A DNA stretch of 9,157 nt from Verrucomicrobiales bacterium. Lineage in GTDB: Bacteria > Verrucomicrobiota > Verrucomicrobiia > Limisphaerales > UBA11320. The notes beneath the pieces were generated by a model that worked only from the letters and a program-made list of their open reading frames with translations, was not told the DNA's origin and searched no databases. Below are positions 1 through 6,520 of this stretch, in pieces. The stretch's first letter is position 1. Every line of letters starts with the position of its first letter. Position numbers and translations under genes: made by a program. The DNA is taken from NCBI GenBank assembly GCA_003452185.1, contig DMJJ01000522.1:1-9157 (forward strand), in the 5' to 3' direction.

Positions 1-264
1 CCCCACCCCGCCCACCCCCGCGGATGCCCCCTCTCTCCAGCACCTCCAGGTTCGGGATGTCGCCCTCCTGCCACGGGACCCGCAAGGAACCAAGGGGTTC
101 TGAGCCGGATGGACCGCCGGAGCTTCCCGGCGAAGCCTCTTTCGCCCCACTCCCTGCTTCAGCCTCCGCCCATTCGCTCCGATGGGATCTTCGGACGGCG
201 TCAAACGCGCTCTCGAACCGGTCCGTGACCCTCTGGGGGGGCCGGCTCCGTCCCCCTTGAACCT
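1..264. other. Non-coding leader upstream of the chemoreceptor gene
   Basis: No convincing gene is present; the open frames here have skewed Pro/Ser/Arg composition and no recognisable motif. Two structures are visible. A perfect 6-bp stem lies at 129-146 (GGCGAA, loop GCCTCT, TTCGCC). A G7 tract at 235-241 can pair with a C5 tract at 252-256, ending 8 nt before the ATG of the chemoreceptor gene. I see no clear -35/-10 pair and no Shine-Dalgarno sequence. The upstream neighbour lies outside the window. Confidence 0.5.
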
Positions 265-1962
265 ATGGCTACTTGGACAATCGCCCGTCGCGTCGGAACG
301 GGCTTCTCTTTGGTGCTGCTCGTCTTGCTCGTGCTGGGGGGCTTCGCCGCCTTCGAGCTTACCCGGATCGTTGGTACGAGCCGGGAGATCGCCACCGATC
401 AGGTTCCCTGCCTCCTCGCCATCACCACCACGGAGGCCAGGATGGAGGAGGGGCTGGCGCTCCTGTACCGGCACCTCGCGCTTGCGCGAAAGGGGGAGCT
501 GGAGAACGAGGTGCGGACCAACCTCGCTCTGGCCGACAAGGCGATCGCCGCGTACGATGCCACCAACCCTTCCGGGGATGACCTGAAGCGATGGACCGAG
601 TTCAAGGCGGTGCGTGCGGAGTACGTCGGGCATTGGGCCCCCTTCCTCAAGCTCAGCAACGAGGGAAAGCAGGCCGAAGCCCTCGATTTAATGAAATCGA
701 AGATCGAGCCTGGGTTTGAAAAGGCTGACGCGCTGATGGCTGACCTGGTTGATTTCAACGAGAAGGACCTTGTGGCGGCAAACGAGCGCAACCTCGCCGC
801 CGGAAGCTCCGGGAAGCGCTGGCTCACCCTGGGCCTGCTCGCCTCCTTCGTCCTCGCCGGGGCGATCGCCCTCCTGATCACCCGCGGGCTGAACCTCCAC
901 CTCCGGGGCATCGCCACAAACCTCGGGGAAGGGGCCGCGCAGTTTGCCAGCGCCTCGCGCCAGGTGGCCGCCGCCAGCCAGCGCCTCGCCGAGGGGGCGA
1001 GCCAGCAGGCCGCCAGCCTGGAGGAGACCAGCGCCTCCCTGGAGGAGATGACCAGCATGGTGAAGCGCAGCGCCGAGGCGACGCAGCAGGCCCGCCGGGT
1101 CGCCGCCGAGACCCTCCAGTCCGCCCAGTCCGGAGCCACCTCCAACCTGCGCCTCAACGAGGCCCTCGCAACGATCCGCGATGCCGCCGAGGAAATGCGG
1201 GTCGCCGTCGAGGGGATCAAGGCCTCGAGCGGCAACGTCGCCAAGATCATCAAGACCATCGACGAAATCGCCTTCCAGACCAACATCCTCGCCCTGAACG
1301 CTGCCGTCGAGGCGGCCCGCGCGGGGGAGGCCGGCATGGGCTTCGCCGTCGTGGCGGACGAGGTTCGCAATCTCGCCCAGCGCAGCGCCCAGTCGGCCCG
1401 CGAGACCGCCGGGCTGATCGCCGCCGCGGTCGAGCAGTCGGAGCGCGGGGTCGCCGTCAACGAGCGCGTCGTGGGAGCCGTCCACACGGTCACCGGGGCC
1501 GCCTCCGATGTCGCCAAGTCGCTTGAGGAGATCGTCACCCGCGTCCGCCAGGTCGAAGGCCAGGTGAGCGAGATCGCCTCCGCCTGCACCGAACAGGCCC
1601 AGGGGATCAGCCAGGTCAACACCGCCGTCGCCAGCATGGACAAGGTCACCCAGTCGAGCGCCGCCGGGGCCGAGGAGACCGCCAGCGCCAGCGAGCAGCT
1701 CAACGCCCAGGCCCTCGCCGTCGAGGATCAGGTCCGGACACTCCTCAGGCTCGTCGGGGCGAGCGCCAGTGGCGGTGGCGATGCCCCTGCAGCCACCGAC
1801 ACGCCCGGCATCGCGCGATCCACAGTCCCGGGTGCTGGCTCCTCCTCCACTCCACACTCCGGTGAGGCCGCGCCCACCCCCTCGCCCAAGGCCCTCGAGG
1901 GATTCGAGGTTCGGGATTCCGCGAAGACGTCGGTCTCGTCCCTCGATCCGAAACAGTTCTAG
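265..1962 (+). CDS. Methyl-accepting chemotaxis protein, HAMP-less
   Basis: This is an inner-membrane chemoreceptor that would sense a ligand and control the CheA kinase through CheW. Residues 1-10 are cytoplasmic and about 13-32 form TM1. Residues 33-185 are an alpha-helical periplasmic sensor region, probably of the four-helix-bundle type. About 186-206 form TM2, and 207-495 are the cytoplasmic coiled coil. The highly conserved signalling tip is at about 334-374 (EIAFQTNILALNAAVEAARA, then GFAVVADEVRNLAQRSA). Candidate methylation sites lie in ASLEETSASLEEM (250-262) and SAAGAEETASASEQL (465-479). Only a short linker separates TM2 from the coiled coil, so a canonical HAMP of about 50 residues seems to be missing. 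Residues 498-565 are a Gly/Ala/Pro/Ser-rich tail ending DPKQF, which lacks the aromatic residue at position 2 expected of a CheR/CheB-tethering pentapeptide. No che genes are nearby, so the ligand is unknown. The start is the first ATG that gives a complete TM1; no Shine-Dalgarno precedes it. Confidence 0.95.
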   Translation: MATWTIARRVGTGFSLVLLVLLVLGGFAAFELTRIVGTSREIATDQVPCLLAITTTEARMEEGLALLYRHLALARKGELENEVRTNLALADKAIAAYDATNPSGDDLKRWTEFKAVRAEYVGHWAPFLKLSNEGKQAEALDLMKSKIEPGFEKADALMADLVDFNEKDLVAANERNLAAGSSGKRWLTLGLLASFVLAGAIALLITRGLNLHLRGIATNLGEGAAQFASASRQVAAASQRLAEGASQQAASLEETSASLEEMTSMVKRSAEATQQARRVAAETLQSAQSGATSNLRLNEALATIRDAAEEMRVAVEGIKASSGNVAKIIKTIDEIAFQTNILALNAAVEAARAGEAGMGFAVVADEVRNLAQRSAQSARETAGLIAAAVEQSERGVAVNERVVGAVHTVTGAASDVAKSLEEIVTRVRQVEGQVSEIASACTEQAQGISQVNTAVASMDKVTQSSAAGAEETASASEQLNAQALAVEDQVRTLLRLVGASASGGGDAPAATDTPGIARSTVPGAGSSSTPHSGEAAPTPSPKALEGFEVRDSAKTSVSSLDPKQF

Positions 1963-2180
1963 CCCGAATCCCCAATCCTCAGGCGCTGGGTTCTTGATCG
2001 GCAGGGGAATTGGGATGGGAGGTCAGACGCACCCAGGACCCGCCGGTGCTTCTCCTGAAATCCGGCTCTGCGGATTCCATGGGTCGCGACTCGGTCACCG
2101 ATCCATCCCGGCCCGGGGTCCGCTTCCTCCCGGGAGATAATTGAAGACGCCGTGCCCGCGGCTGCCTACCCTCCCTCCCC
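1963..2180. promoter_or_regulatory. Intergenic region with queE promoter candidate
   Basis: This 218-bp gap lies between two co-directional genes. It holds a perfect 6-bp stem at 2059-2076 (AATCCG, loop GCTCTG, CGGATT), an 11-bp dyad TCGGTCACCGA at 2091-2101, and the palindrome CTCCCGGGAG at 2127-2136. The palindrome runs straight into an A+T island with GATAAT at 2136-2141. That hexamer is a plausible -10 box about 40 nt before the queE start, but no good -35 lies 17 nt upstream (CCGGGG at 2113-2118). I looked for a preQ1-type riboswitch, as expected for a queuosine gene, and did not recognise one. No T-tract terminator follows the chemoreceptor gene. Confidence 0.3.
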
Positions 2181-2942
2181 ATGGGCGAAGAATCCCTTGT
2201 CGTCAACGAAGTCTACCTGAGCCTCCAGGGAGAGAGCACCTTTGCGGGGATCCCCTGCGTTTTCGTGCGGCTCACGGCCTGCAACCTCCGGTGTTCCTAC
2301 TGCGACACCGCCTACGCCTTCACCCAGGGGAGCCGTCGGCCCCTCTCCGAGGTCCTGTCCGAGGTCTCCCGGCTCGCCGCCCCGTTCGACCCGGCCTCCT
2401 CCCTCCCCACTCCCCACGCGGCCGCCATCGGGCGGCTCCCCCTGGTGGAGCTCACCGGCGGGGAGCCCCTCCTCCAGCCCGCCGCCCTCCCCCTCATGCG
2501 GCAGCTCTGCGACCTCGGGTTCACCGTGCTCCTGGAGACCAGCGGGGCCCACGACATCTCGCGGGTCGATCCGCGGGTCCACCGGATCATGGACCTCAAA
2601 TGCCCCAGCTCCGGGGAGTCCGCCCGCAACCGGTGGGAAAACCTCCCCCACCTCACCCCCCGCGATGAAATCAAGTTCGTGATCGGCTCCCGCGAGGACT
2701 ACGAATGGACCCGCGAGCAGATTCACGCGCACGGGCTCGCCGGCCGGTGTCCCCTCCTGGTCTCGTGGGTTCACCCCCTGCAGCCCGGCCAGCAGGATCC
2801 CTCCCTCAAGCCGGTCCCGGCCGGCCAGACTCCGATTCCCAGGCTGGAGCTCGTCGATCGGATCCTCAAGGACGCCCTTCCCGTGCGATTCCAGCTCCAG
2901 ATGCACAAAGTGCTCTGGCCGCCCGACCAGCGGTCGGTCTGA
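2181..2942 (+). CDS. queE: 7-carboxy-7-deazaguanine synthase QueE
   Basis: This radical-SAM enzyme contracts 6-carboxy-5,6,7,8-tetrahydropterin to 7-carboxy-7-deazaguanine, the third step from GTP toward preQ0, queuosine and other 7-deazapurines. It is cytosolic and uses a 4Fe-4S cluster, SAM and Mg2+. The N-terminal motif NEVYLSLQGEST (9-20) is typical of QueE. The cluster-binding CNLRCSYCD gives Cys34, Cys38 and Cys41 in the canonical CX3CX2C spacing. The SAM-binding LTGGEPLLQ is at 91-99 and ETSGA at 119-123. MDLKCPSSGES (137-147), DEIKFVIGS (162-170) and the C-terminal RFQLQMHKVLWP (236-247) are further family hallmarks. At 253 residues it is slightly longer than the common 210-245; the extra length is mainly around 65-85. 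No Shine-Dalgarno precedes the ATG. queC, queD and queF are not in the window, so it stands alone here. Confidence 0.95.
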   Translation: MGEESLVVNEVYLSLQGESTFAGIPCVFVRLTACNLRCSYCDTAYAFTQGSRRPLSEVLSEVSRLAAPFDPASSLPTPHAAAIGRLPLVELTGGEPLLQPAALPLMRQLCDLGFTVLLETSGAHDISRVDPRVHRIMDLKCPSSGESARNRWENLPHLTPRDEIKFVIGSREDYEWTREQIHAHGLAGRCPLLVSWVHPLQPGQQDPSLKPVPAGQTPIPRLELVDRILKDALPVRFQLQMHKVLWPPDQRSV

Positions 2943-3005
2943 GAGGGCGCAACGCCGCAGGGTGGGAGCGGCGGAGGTGGGAGCGATGAGCCGCTCAGGA
3001 GCCGC
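2943..3005. repeat. Convergent intergenic gap with two short direct repeats
   Basis: This 63-bp gap lies between the 3' ends of queE and mqnA. GGTGGGAGCG occurs at 2961-2970 and again at 2976-2985. GAGCCGCTCAG is tandemly duplicated at 2988-2998 and 2999-3009, and the second copy contains the mqnA stop codon (TCA at 3006-3008 on this strand). Each tandem unit can form only a tiny TGAG-CCG-CTCA hairpin. No intrinsic terminator with a T tract is visible for either gene. Confidence 0.7.
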
Positions 3006-3899
3006 TCAGGAGATGTACCGCGGGGGATGCACCGGCCCGAGGCTGTGCTTCTCGAGAAGTTCGATGAAGCGCTGGATGCCGCGTCGCTCGTCGCTCCCGA
3101 GGTGGTAGTGGATGTGCCACCCGAGGTAATCCTTCCGGAAATCGAGGTCGTACTCGGGCCGGCTCGAGATGATGTGGTCCAGGGTGTCCATCCCGAAGTC
3201 CCGCGCCTCCCGGAGCAGCCGGCAGAGCTTCGGGCTCCCGGCCCCGCGGCGGATGGCCCAGACGGCGTACACGAACGGCAGCCGGGTGAGCTCAAACCAT
3301 GCCTCCCCCAGATCCCAAAGCTCATGGCCCGTTCCCGCACGGACGAAGTCGATGGCCGGATCCCCGATCAGCAGCACACACTCCGCCTCCCTCGCCGCGG
3401 CGTAGTCGGGGAGCGGCTTGAGCTCGGGATGAAGCCCCCGCTCCGCCAGCAGCACCTTCAGCAGGTTGACGCTCGTCAGCGAGGCCGTGTCGCAAAGGAT
3501 CTCCCGAACCTCGGAAAGCGGCTTTCGGTGTCCCACCACCACGCTCTTCACTTCACCGAGCGAGGCGATGGCAATCCCGTCCAGGATGTCGTACCGCTCC
3601 GAGAAGAGGACCGCGCTGATGCTCAGGAGCGCTGCCTCGAGCTCGTCGCGCTCGAGCATCTCCGCCAGCCTGGACGGGGGGGCGAAACAGATCTCCTCCT
3701 CCAGCCCGCGGGTCAATGGCACGGAGTTGAGGTACGGCACCGATCCGACCCTGTGGGGCTTGAGCGACCCCTCGAGCTCCCCCTCCCGCTGCGTCGCCGC
3801 CGCACGCCGCTCGCGCTCGATCCGCCGCGTGATCTCCTCCGCGCTTTCACGCGGGGCCATCCGAAGTCTTGGAAGCTCGTCGCCAGGTGCCATGTCCAT
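3006..3899 (-). CDS. mqnA: Chorismate dehydratase MqnA (futalosine menaquinone pathway)
   Basis: MqnA dehydrates chorismate to 3-[(1-carboxyvinyl)oxy]benzoate, the first step of futalosine-type menaquinone synthesis. The fold is that of a periplasmic-binding-protein-like enzyme, but it acts in the cytosol. Family features visible are GSVPYLNSVPL (52-62), PSRLAEML (75-82), DTASLTSVNLLKVLLAE (137-153), VLLIGDPAIDF (175-185) and DLGEAWFELTRLPFVYAVW (196-214). MqnA normally begins a few residues before the GSVPYLN motif, but here about 50 mostly charged residues precede it (rich in Glu/Arg at 17-44). In-frame ATGs at 3899, 3893 and 3860 are candidate starts and none has a Shine-Dalgarno; no ATG or GTG in this frame sits close to GSVPYLN. 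The longest form, 297 residues, is given. It is the last gene of the minus-strand unit, 14 nt after mqnE, the enzyme that uses its product. The SLTS at 140-143 replaces the SRTS I recall as usual. Confidence 0.92.
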   Translation of the reverse strand: MDMAPGDELPRLRMAPRESAEEITRRIERERRAAATQREGELEGSLKPHRVGSVPYLNSVPLTRGLEEEICFAPPSRLAEMLERDELEAALLSISAVLFSERYDILDGIAIASLGEVKSVVVGHRKPLSEVREILCDTASLTSVNLLKVLLAERGLHPELKPLPDYAAAREAECVLLIGDPAIDFVRAGTGHELWDLGEAWFELTRLPFVYAVWAIRRGAGSPKLCRLLREARDFGMDTLDHIISSRPEYDLDFRKDYLGWHIHYHLGSDERRGIQRFIELLEKHSLGPVHPPRYIS

Positions 3900-3913
3900 G
3901 TGCGGGAGGGAGC

Positions 3914-5026
3914 CTAGGCGACCCCGGCCGGATTGGAAACCTTGATCGGCTCGTAAAAGGTGTCGCGCTGCACCGGCTCGCGCCCCGCCTCCCGGATCGC
4001 CCGCACCATCTCGACCTCCGTCTGGAGCTGGGGGGTTGTCGATCCCGCCATGTGAAAGATGTGCTCCTCGAGGATCGTCCCGTGGAGGTCGTCCGCCCCG
4101 TAGCTCAATGCCACCTGGGCCAGCTTCATCCCGAGCCCGACCCAGTACGCCGTGATGTGATCGAAATTATCGAGGTAGATCCGGCTCACCGCCACCGTCC
4201 GCAGCGAGTCGAACCCCGTCGGGGCGTGCTTCACCGGGATCCCGTTGTTCTCGGGATGATACGCCAGGGGAATGAACCCGGTGAACCCGCGGGTTTCGTC
4301 CTGCAGCGCCCGGAGTTGCCGGAGATGGTCGACCCGGTCCTCAATCGACTCGACATGCCCGTAGAGCATCGTGCACGTGCTCCGCCCCCCGAGCTGGTGC
4401 CAGGTCCTGTGGACCTCCAGGTACTCGGCTGCCGACTCCTTGCCGCGGGCGATCGTCGACCGGACCTCCGGGCGGAAGATCTCCGCCCCACCCCCGGTCA
4501 GGGAATCGAGACCCGCCTCCCGCAGCGCCACGAGGGTTTCGCGGGGAGTGCGGCGCGCGAGCCACGCCAGGTGCAGGATCTCGATCGCCGTGAAGCATTT
4601 CAGCTGGAGCCGCGCGTCAAGCCGCTTCAACTCACGGAGCATCTCCAGGTAATAGGTGAAGGGGAGCGAGGGGTGGAGCCCCCCGACGATGTGCAACTCC
4701 GTGATCCCGATCGACAGGGCCTCCCGCGCCTTTGCCACCACCTGCTCCACCGTCAGCTCAAAGCCGTCGGCATCCCGCTTCTTCCGCGCGAAGGCGCAGA
4801 ACTGGCAGCTCAGGATGCAGTAGTTCGAGTAGTTGATGTACCGGTTCAGGATGTAGCTCGCCCGGTTCCCCACCTTTCGCTCCCGCACCGCGTCGGCGAT
4901 CGCCCCCAGCGCGTTGAGATCCCGGGTCTGGAAGAGGCGGAGCGCCTCCTCGTCCGTGATGCGGCCCCCGGCCACGACCTTTTCATGCACGTCACGCAGG
5001 CTGCTCTGTTTGAGGAGAAGGTTCAT
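3914..5026 (-). CDS. mqnE: Aminofutalosine synthase MqnE (radical SAM)
   Basis: MqnE adds the 5'-deoxyadenosyl radical to 3-[(1-carboxyvinyl)oxy]benzoate, the MqnA product, giving 6-amino-6-deoxyfutalosine in the second step of the pathway. The 370-residue protein carries the 4Fe-4S motif CILSCQFCAF (Cys70, Cys74, Cys77; CX3CX2C). ITELHIVGGLHPSLPF (108-123), LTGGGAEIF (176-184) and GFIPLAYHPENN (250-261) follow. FIPLAYHPEN points to MqnE rather than its paralogue MqnC, which as I recall has a Trp/Gln-containing version of this stretch. The open frame extends upstream to 5254, but that part is an out-of-frame reading of the UbiA gene. The ATG at 5026 starts the family sequence and overlaps the UbiA stop codon as ATGA, which implies translational coupling. 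Confidence 0.95.
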   Translation of the reverse strand: MNLLLKQSSLRDVHEKVVAGGRITDEEALRLFQTRDLNALGAIADAVRERKVGNRASYILNRYINYSNYCILSCQFCAFARKKRDADGFELTVEQVVAKAREALSIGITELHIVGGLHPSLPFTYYLEMLRELKRLDARLQLKCFTAIEILHLAWLARRTPRETLVALREAGLDSLTGGGAEIFRPEVRSTIARGKESAAEYLEVHRTWHQLGGRSTCTMLYGHVESIEDRVDHLRQLRALQDETRGFTGFIPLAYHPENNGIPVKHAPTGFDSLRTVAVSRIYLDNFDHITAYWVGLGMKLAQVALSYGADDLHGTILEEHIFHMAGSTTPQLQTEVEMVRAIREAGREPVQRDTFYEPIKVSNPAGVA

Positions 5027-5913
5027 CGGCGAAGGCGGAAAAAGTCGGGAAACACCACCTCGGCCAGCGTCACCACGAGGAACACGGCACTGATCACCGC
5101 GTTCAGCTTGAAGAACGCCGTGTTGATCCAGTGGAGGCTGCGGCGGCGGGCGATGATGTGCTCCAGGAGGAGGCAGACCAGGATCATCGCCATCCCGATG
5201 AAGTAGGCATGGCGGAATTTGGCCAGCAGGCCGAAGGCCGCCAGCAGGCACCACATCACCATGTGGGCGAGGAACGCAGCCATCAGGGCGTTCTTTGGAC
5301 CCCAGGCCACCACCAGGCTCCGGAGCCCGTGCGTCCGGTCAAACTCGTAGTCCTGCAGCGCGTAGATGATGTCGAACCCGATCAGCCAGAAGACCACCGC
5401 CACCCCCAGGAACACCGGCTGCCAGGAGAGGCTTCCGCGGACCGCCAGCCACGCGCCGACCGGCGCCAGCCCCAGGGCGATTCCCAGGAAGAGGTGCGTG
5501 TAATCGGTGAACCGCTTGGTCAGGGAATAGAAACAAACCACCCCGAGGGCCACCGGCGAGAGCTGGAAGCAAAGGGGATTGATGCACCACGCGACGCCGA
5601 CAAGCCCCGCGGCCGAAAGGGCCCAGAGGGTCCAGGCCGACGCCACCCGGATGCGTCCCGCCGGGAGATGCCGCCCCGCGGTCCGGGGGTTCAGGGCGTC
5701 AAACCTCCGGTCCACGATCCGGTTGAACGCCATCGCGCACGTGCGGGCGCAGACCATCGCCGCGATGATCAGGAGAAAGAGGCGCCACCCCGGCCAGCCC
5801 CGGTTCTCACGGGCCGCGATGGCCATGGCCGCCAGGGCGAACGGCATCGCGAAGATCGTGTGGCTGATCTTCACAAAGTCGGCCCAGTCGCGAAGAGTGG
5901 AGAGAAGTCCCAT
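5023..5913 (-). CDS. mqnP: UbiA-family prenyltransferase, probable MqnP
   Basis: This integral-membrane aromatic prenyltransferase probably attaches the polyprenyl chain to 1,4-dihydroxy-6-naphthoate, the MqnP step. The 296-residue length and roughly eight or nine hydrophobic helices fit UbiA. The first diphosphate/Mg2+ site is NRIVDRRFD (64-72), with Arg where many members have Asp in NDxxDxxxD. It continues into ALNPRTAGRHLPAG (73-86), common in this clade. The second site is DIIYALQDYEFD (181-192), with the three expected Asp residues. By sequence alone it could be called 4-hydroxybenzoate polyprenyltransferase; its direct coupling to mqnE and mqnA favours the naphthoquinone role. The start at 5913 is chosen because MGLLSTLRDWADFVKISHTI matches the family N-terminus, while the longer frame to 6057 runs through the end of ubiX. 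No Shine-Dalgarno is visible, and ubiX ends 49 nt upstream. Confidence 0.9.
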   Translation of the reverse strand: MGLLSTLRDWADFVKISHTIFAMPFALAAMAIAARENRGWPGWRLFLLIIAAMVCARTCAMAFNRIVDRRFDALNPRTAGRHLPAGRIRVASAWTLWALSAAGLVGVAWCINPLCFQLSPVALGVVCFYSLTKRFTDYTHLFLGIALGLAPVGAWLAVRGSLSWQPVFLGVAVVFWLIGFDIIYALQDYEFDRTHGLRSLVVAWGPKNALMAAFLAHMVMWCLLAAFGLLAKFRHAYFIGMAMILVCLLLEHIIARRRSLHWINTAFFKLNAVISAVFLVVTLAEVVFPDFFRLRR

Positions 5914-5962
5914 CAGGCAGTTGTCAGGTTGATTGGTATCCCGTTTCAGGAGGCCGGCCGGC

Positions 5963-6520
5963 TCACTCCGGGTCGGCCCTCCACCGGGGGGAGAGGGAGT
6001 GCTCCACCCCCATGTGGTCAAGGACCCGGGCGACCACGGTGTCGACCACCTCCACAATGGTGGTGGGACGGGTGTAAAATGTCGGGTTCGCGGGAATCAG
6101 GGTCGCCCCGGCGAGCAGCAGGAGCTCAAAGTTCTTCACATGGATCAGGCTGATCGGGGTCTCCCGGGGGACCAGGATCAGCTTCCGCCGCTCCTTCAGC
6201 ATCACATCCGCACCCCGCAGCAGGACGTCAGATCCATGCCCATGGGCGATCCGCCCCAGCGTTCCCATCGAGCAGGGGATCACCACCATCGCATCGAATG
6301 GATTTGATCCGCTCGCGAAGGGAGCGTTCATCGACTTCACGTTGTGGCGCTGCACCCCTTCCGGGATGCGCAGCCCCTCCGGCAGCTCCTCCTCAATGAC
6401 CTGCAGGGCATAGGAGCTGAGGACCACATGGATCTCATGCTTCCGGGGGTCCAGGTTGTCCAGCAGGCGCTGGGCATACAGGATCCCGGTGGCTCCGGTG
6501 ATGGCGACGACAAATTTCAT
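5963..6520 (-). CDS. ubiX: UbiX-family flavin prenyltransferase
   Basis: UbiX joins dimethylallyl phosphate to FMN to make prenyl-FMN, the cofactor of UbiD-type decarboxylases. Here it probably serves the decarboxylase acting on the prenylated naphthoate late in futalosine menaquinone synthesis (the MqnL/MqnM pair), but that partner is not in the window. Motifs are VAITGATG (5-12; the family commonly has GASG), VVIPCSMGTLGRIAHG (79-94), GADVMLKERRKLILVPRETP (103-122) and NPTFYTRP (145-152). The 185-residue length is normal. The ATG at 6520 is chosen because MKFVVAITGATG is the standard N-terminus; the open frame to 6661 adds only low-quality sequence. A weak GGAAG lies 10 nt before the ATG. 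It is the first gene of the minus-strand unit. Confidence 0.93.
   Translation of the reverse strand: MKFVVAITGATGILYAQRLLDNLDPRKHEIHVVLSSYALQVIEEELPEGLRIPEGVQRHNVKSMNAPFASGSNPFDAMVVIPCSMGTLGRIAHGHGSDVLLRGADVMLKERRKLILVPRETPISLIHVKNFELLLLAGATLIPANPTFYTRPTTIVEVVDTVVARVLDHMGVEHSLSPRWRADPE

Larger units (their letters stand above)
3006..6520 (-). other. Probable four-gene menaquinone operon (ubiX-ubiA-mqnE-mqnA)
   Basis: Four same-strand genes have gaps of 49 nt, a 4-nt ATGA overlap and 14 nt, consistent with one transcript starting in the 6521-6715 region. All four fit futalosine-route menaquinone synthesis. Along the transcript the order runs from late to early steps: cofactor for decarboxylation, prenylation, aminofutalosine synthesis, chorismate dehydration. 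MqnB (or an MTA/SAH nucleosidase), MqnC, MqnD, a UbiD-like decarboxylase and the MenG methyltransferase are needed to complete the pathway and must be encoded elsewhere. Confidence 0.8.

Noticed and set aside
24..260. Possible small gene of 78 codons upstream of the chemoreceptor
   Set aside because: Low-complexity Pro/Ser composition, no ribosome binding site and no motif; treated as leader sequence.
688..1857. Long minus-strand open frames opposite the chemoreceptor gene (399-1703 and 688-1857)
   Set aside because: They lie entirely antisense to a well-supported receptor gene, have skewed Gly/Ala/Arg/Ser composition and show no domain motif; long antisense frames are expected in G+C-rich genes.
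1963..2180. preQ1 riboswitch upstream of queE
   Set aside because: I looked for a compact hairpin followed by an A-rich tail overlapping a ribosome binding site and found none; the A+T content is too low.
1979..2206. Possible small minus-strand gene between the chemoreceptor and queE
   Set aside because: Overlaps the queE start, is Arg/Ser/Pro-rich with no recognisable motif and has no initiation signal.
3869..5206. 445-residue plus-strand open frame opposite mqnE and mqnA
   Set aside because: Antisense to two genes with intact catalytic motifs; its Arg/Pro/His/Gln-rich translation matches no family I recognise.
5131..6153. 340-residue plus-strand open frame opposite the UbiA gene
   Set aside because: Highly charged, Arg/Gly/Pro-rich translation with no hydrophobic core, antisense to a clear membrane protein gene.
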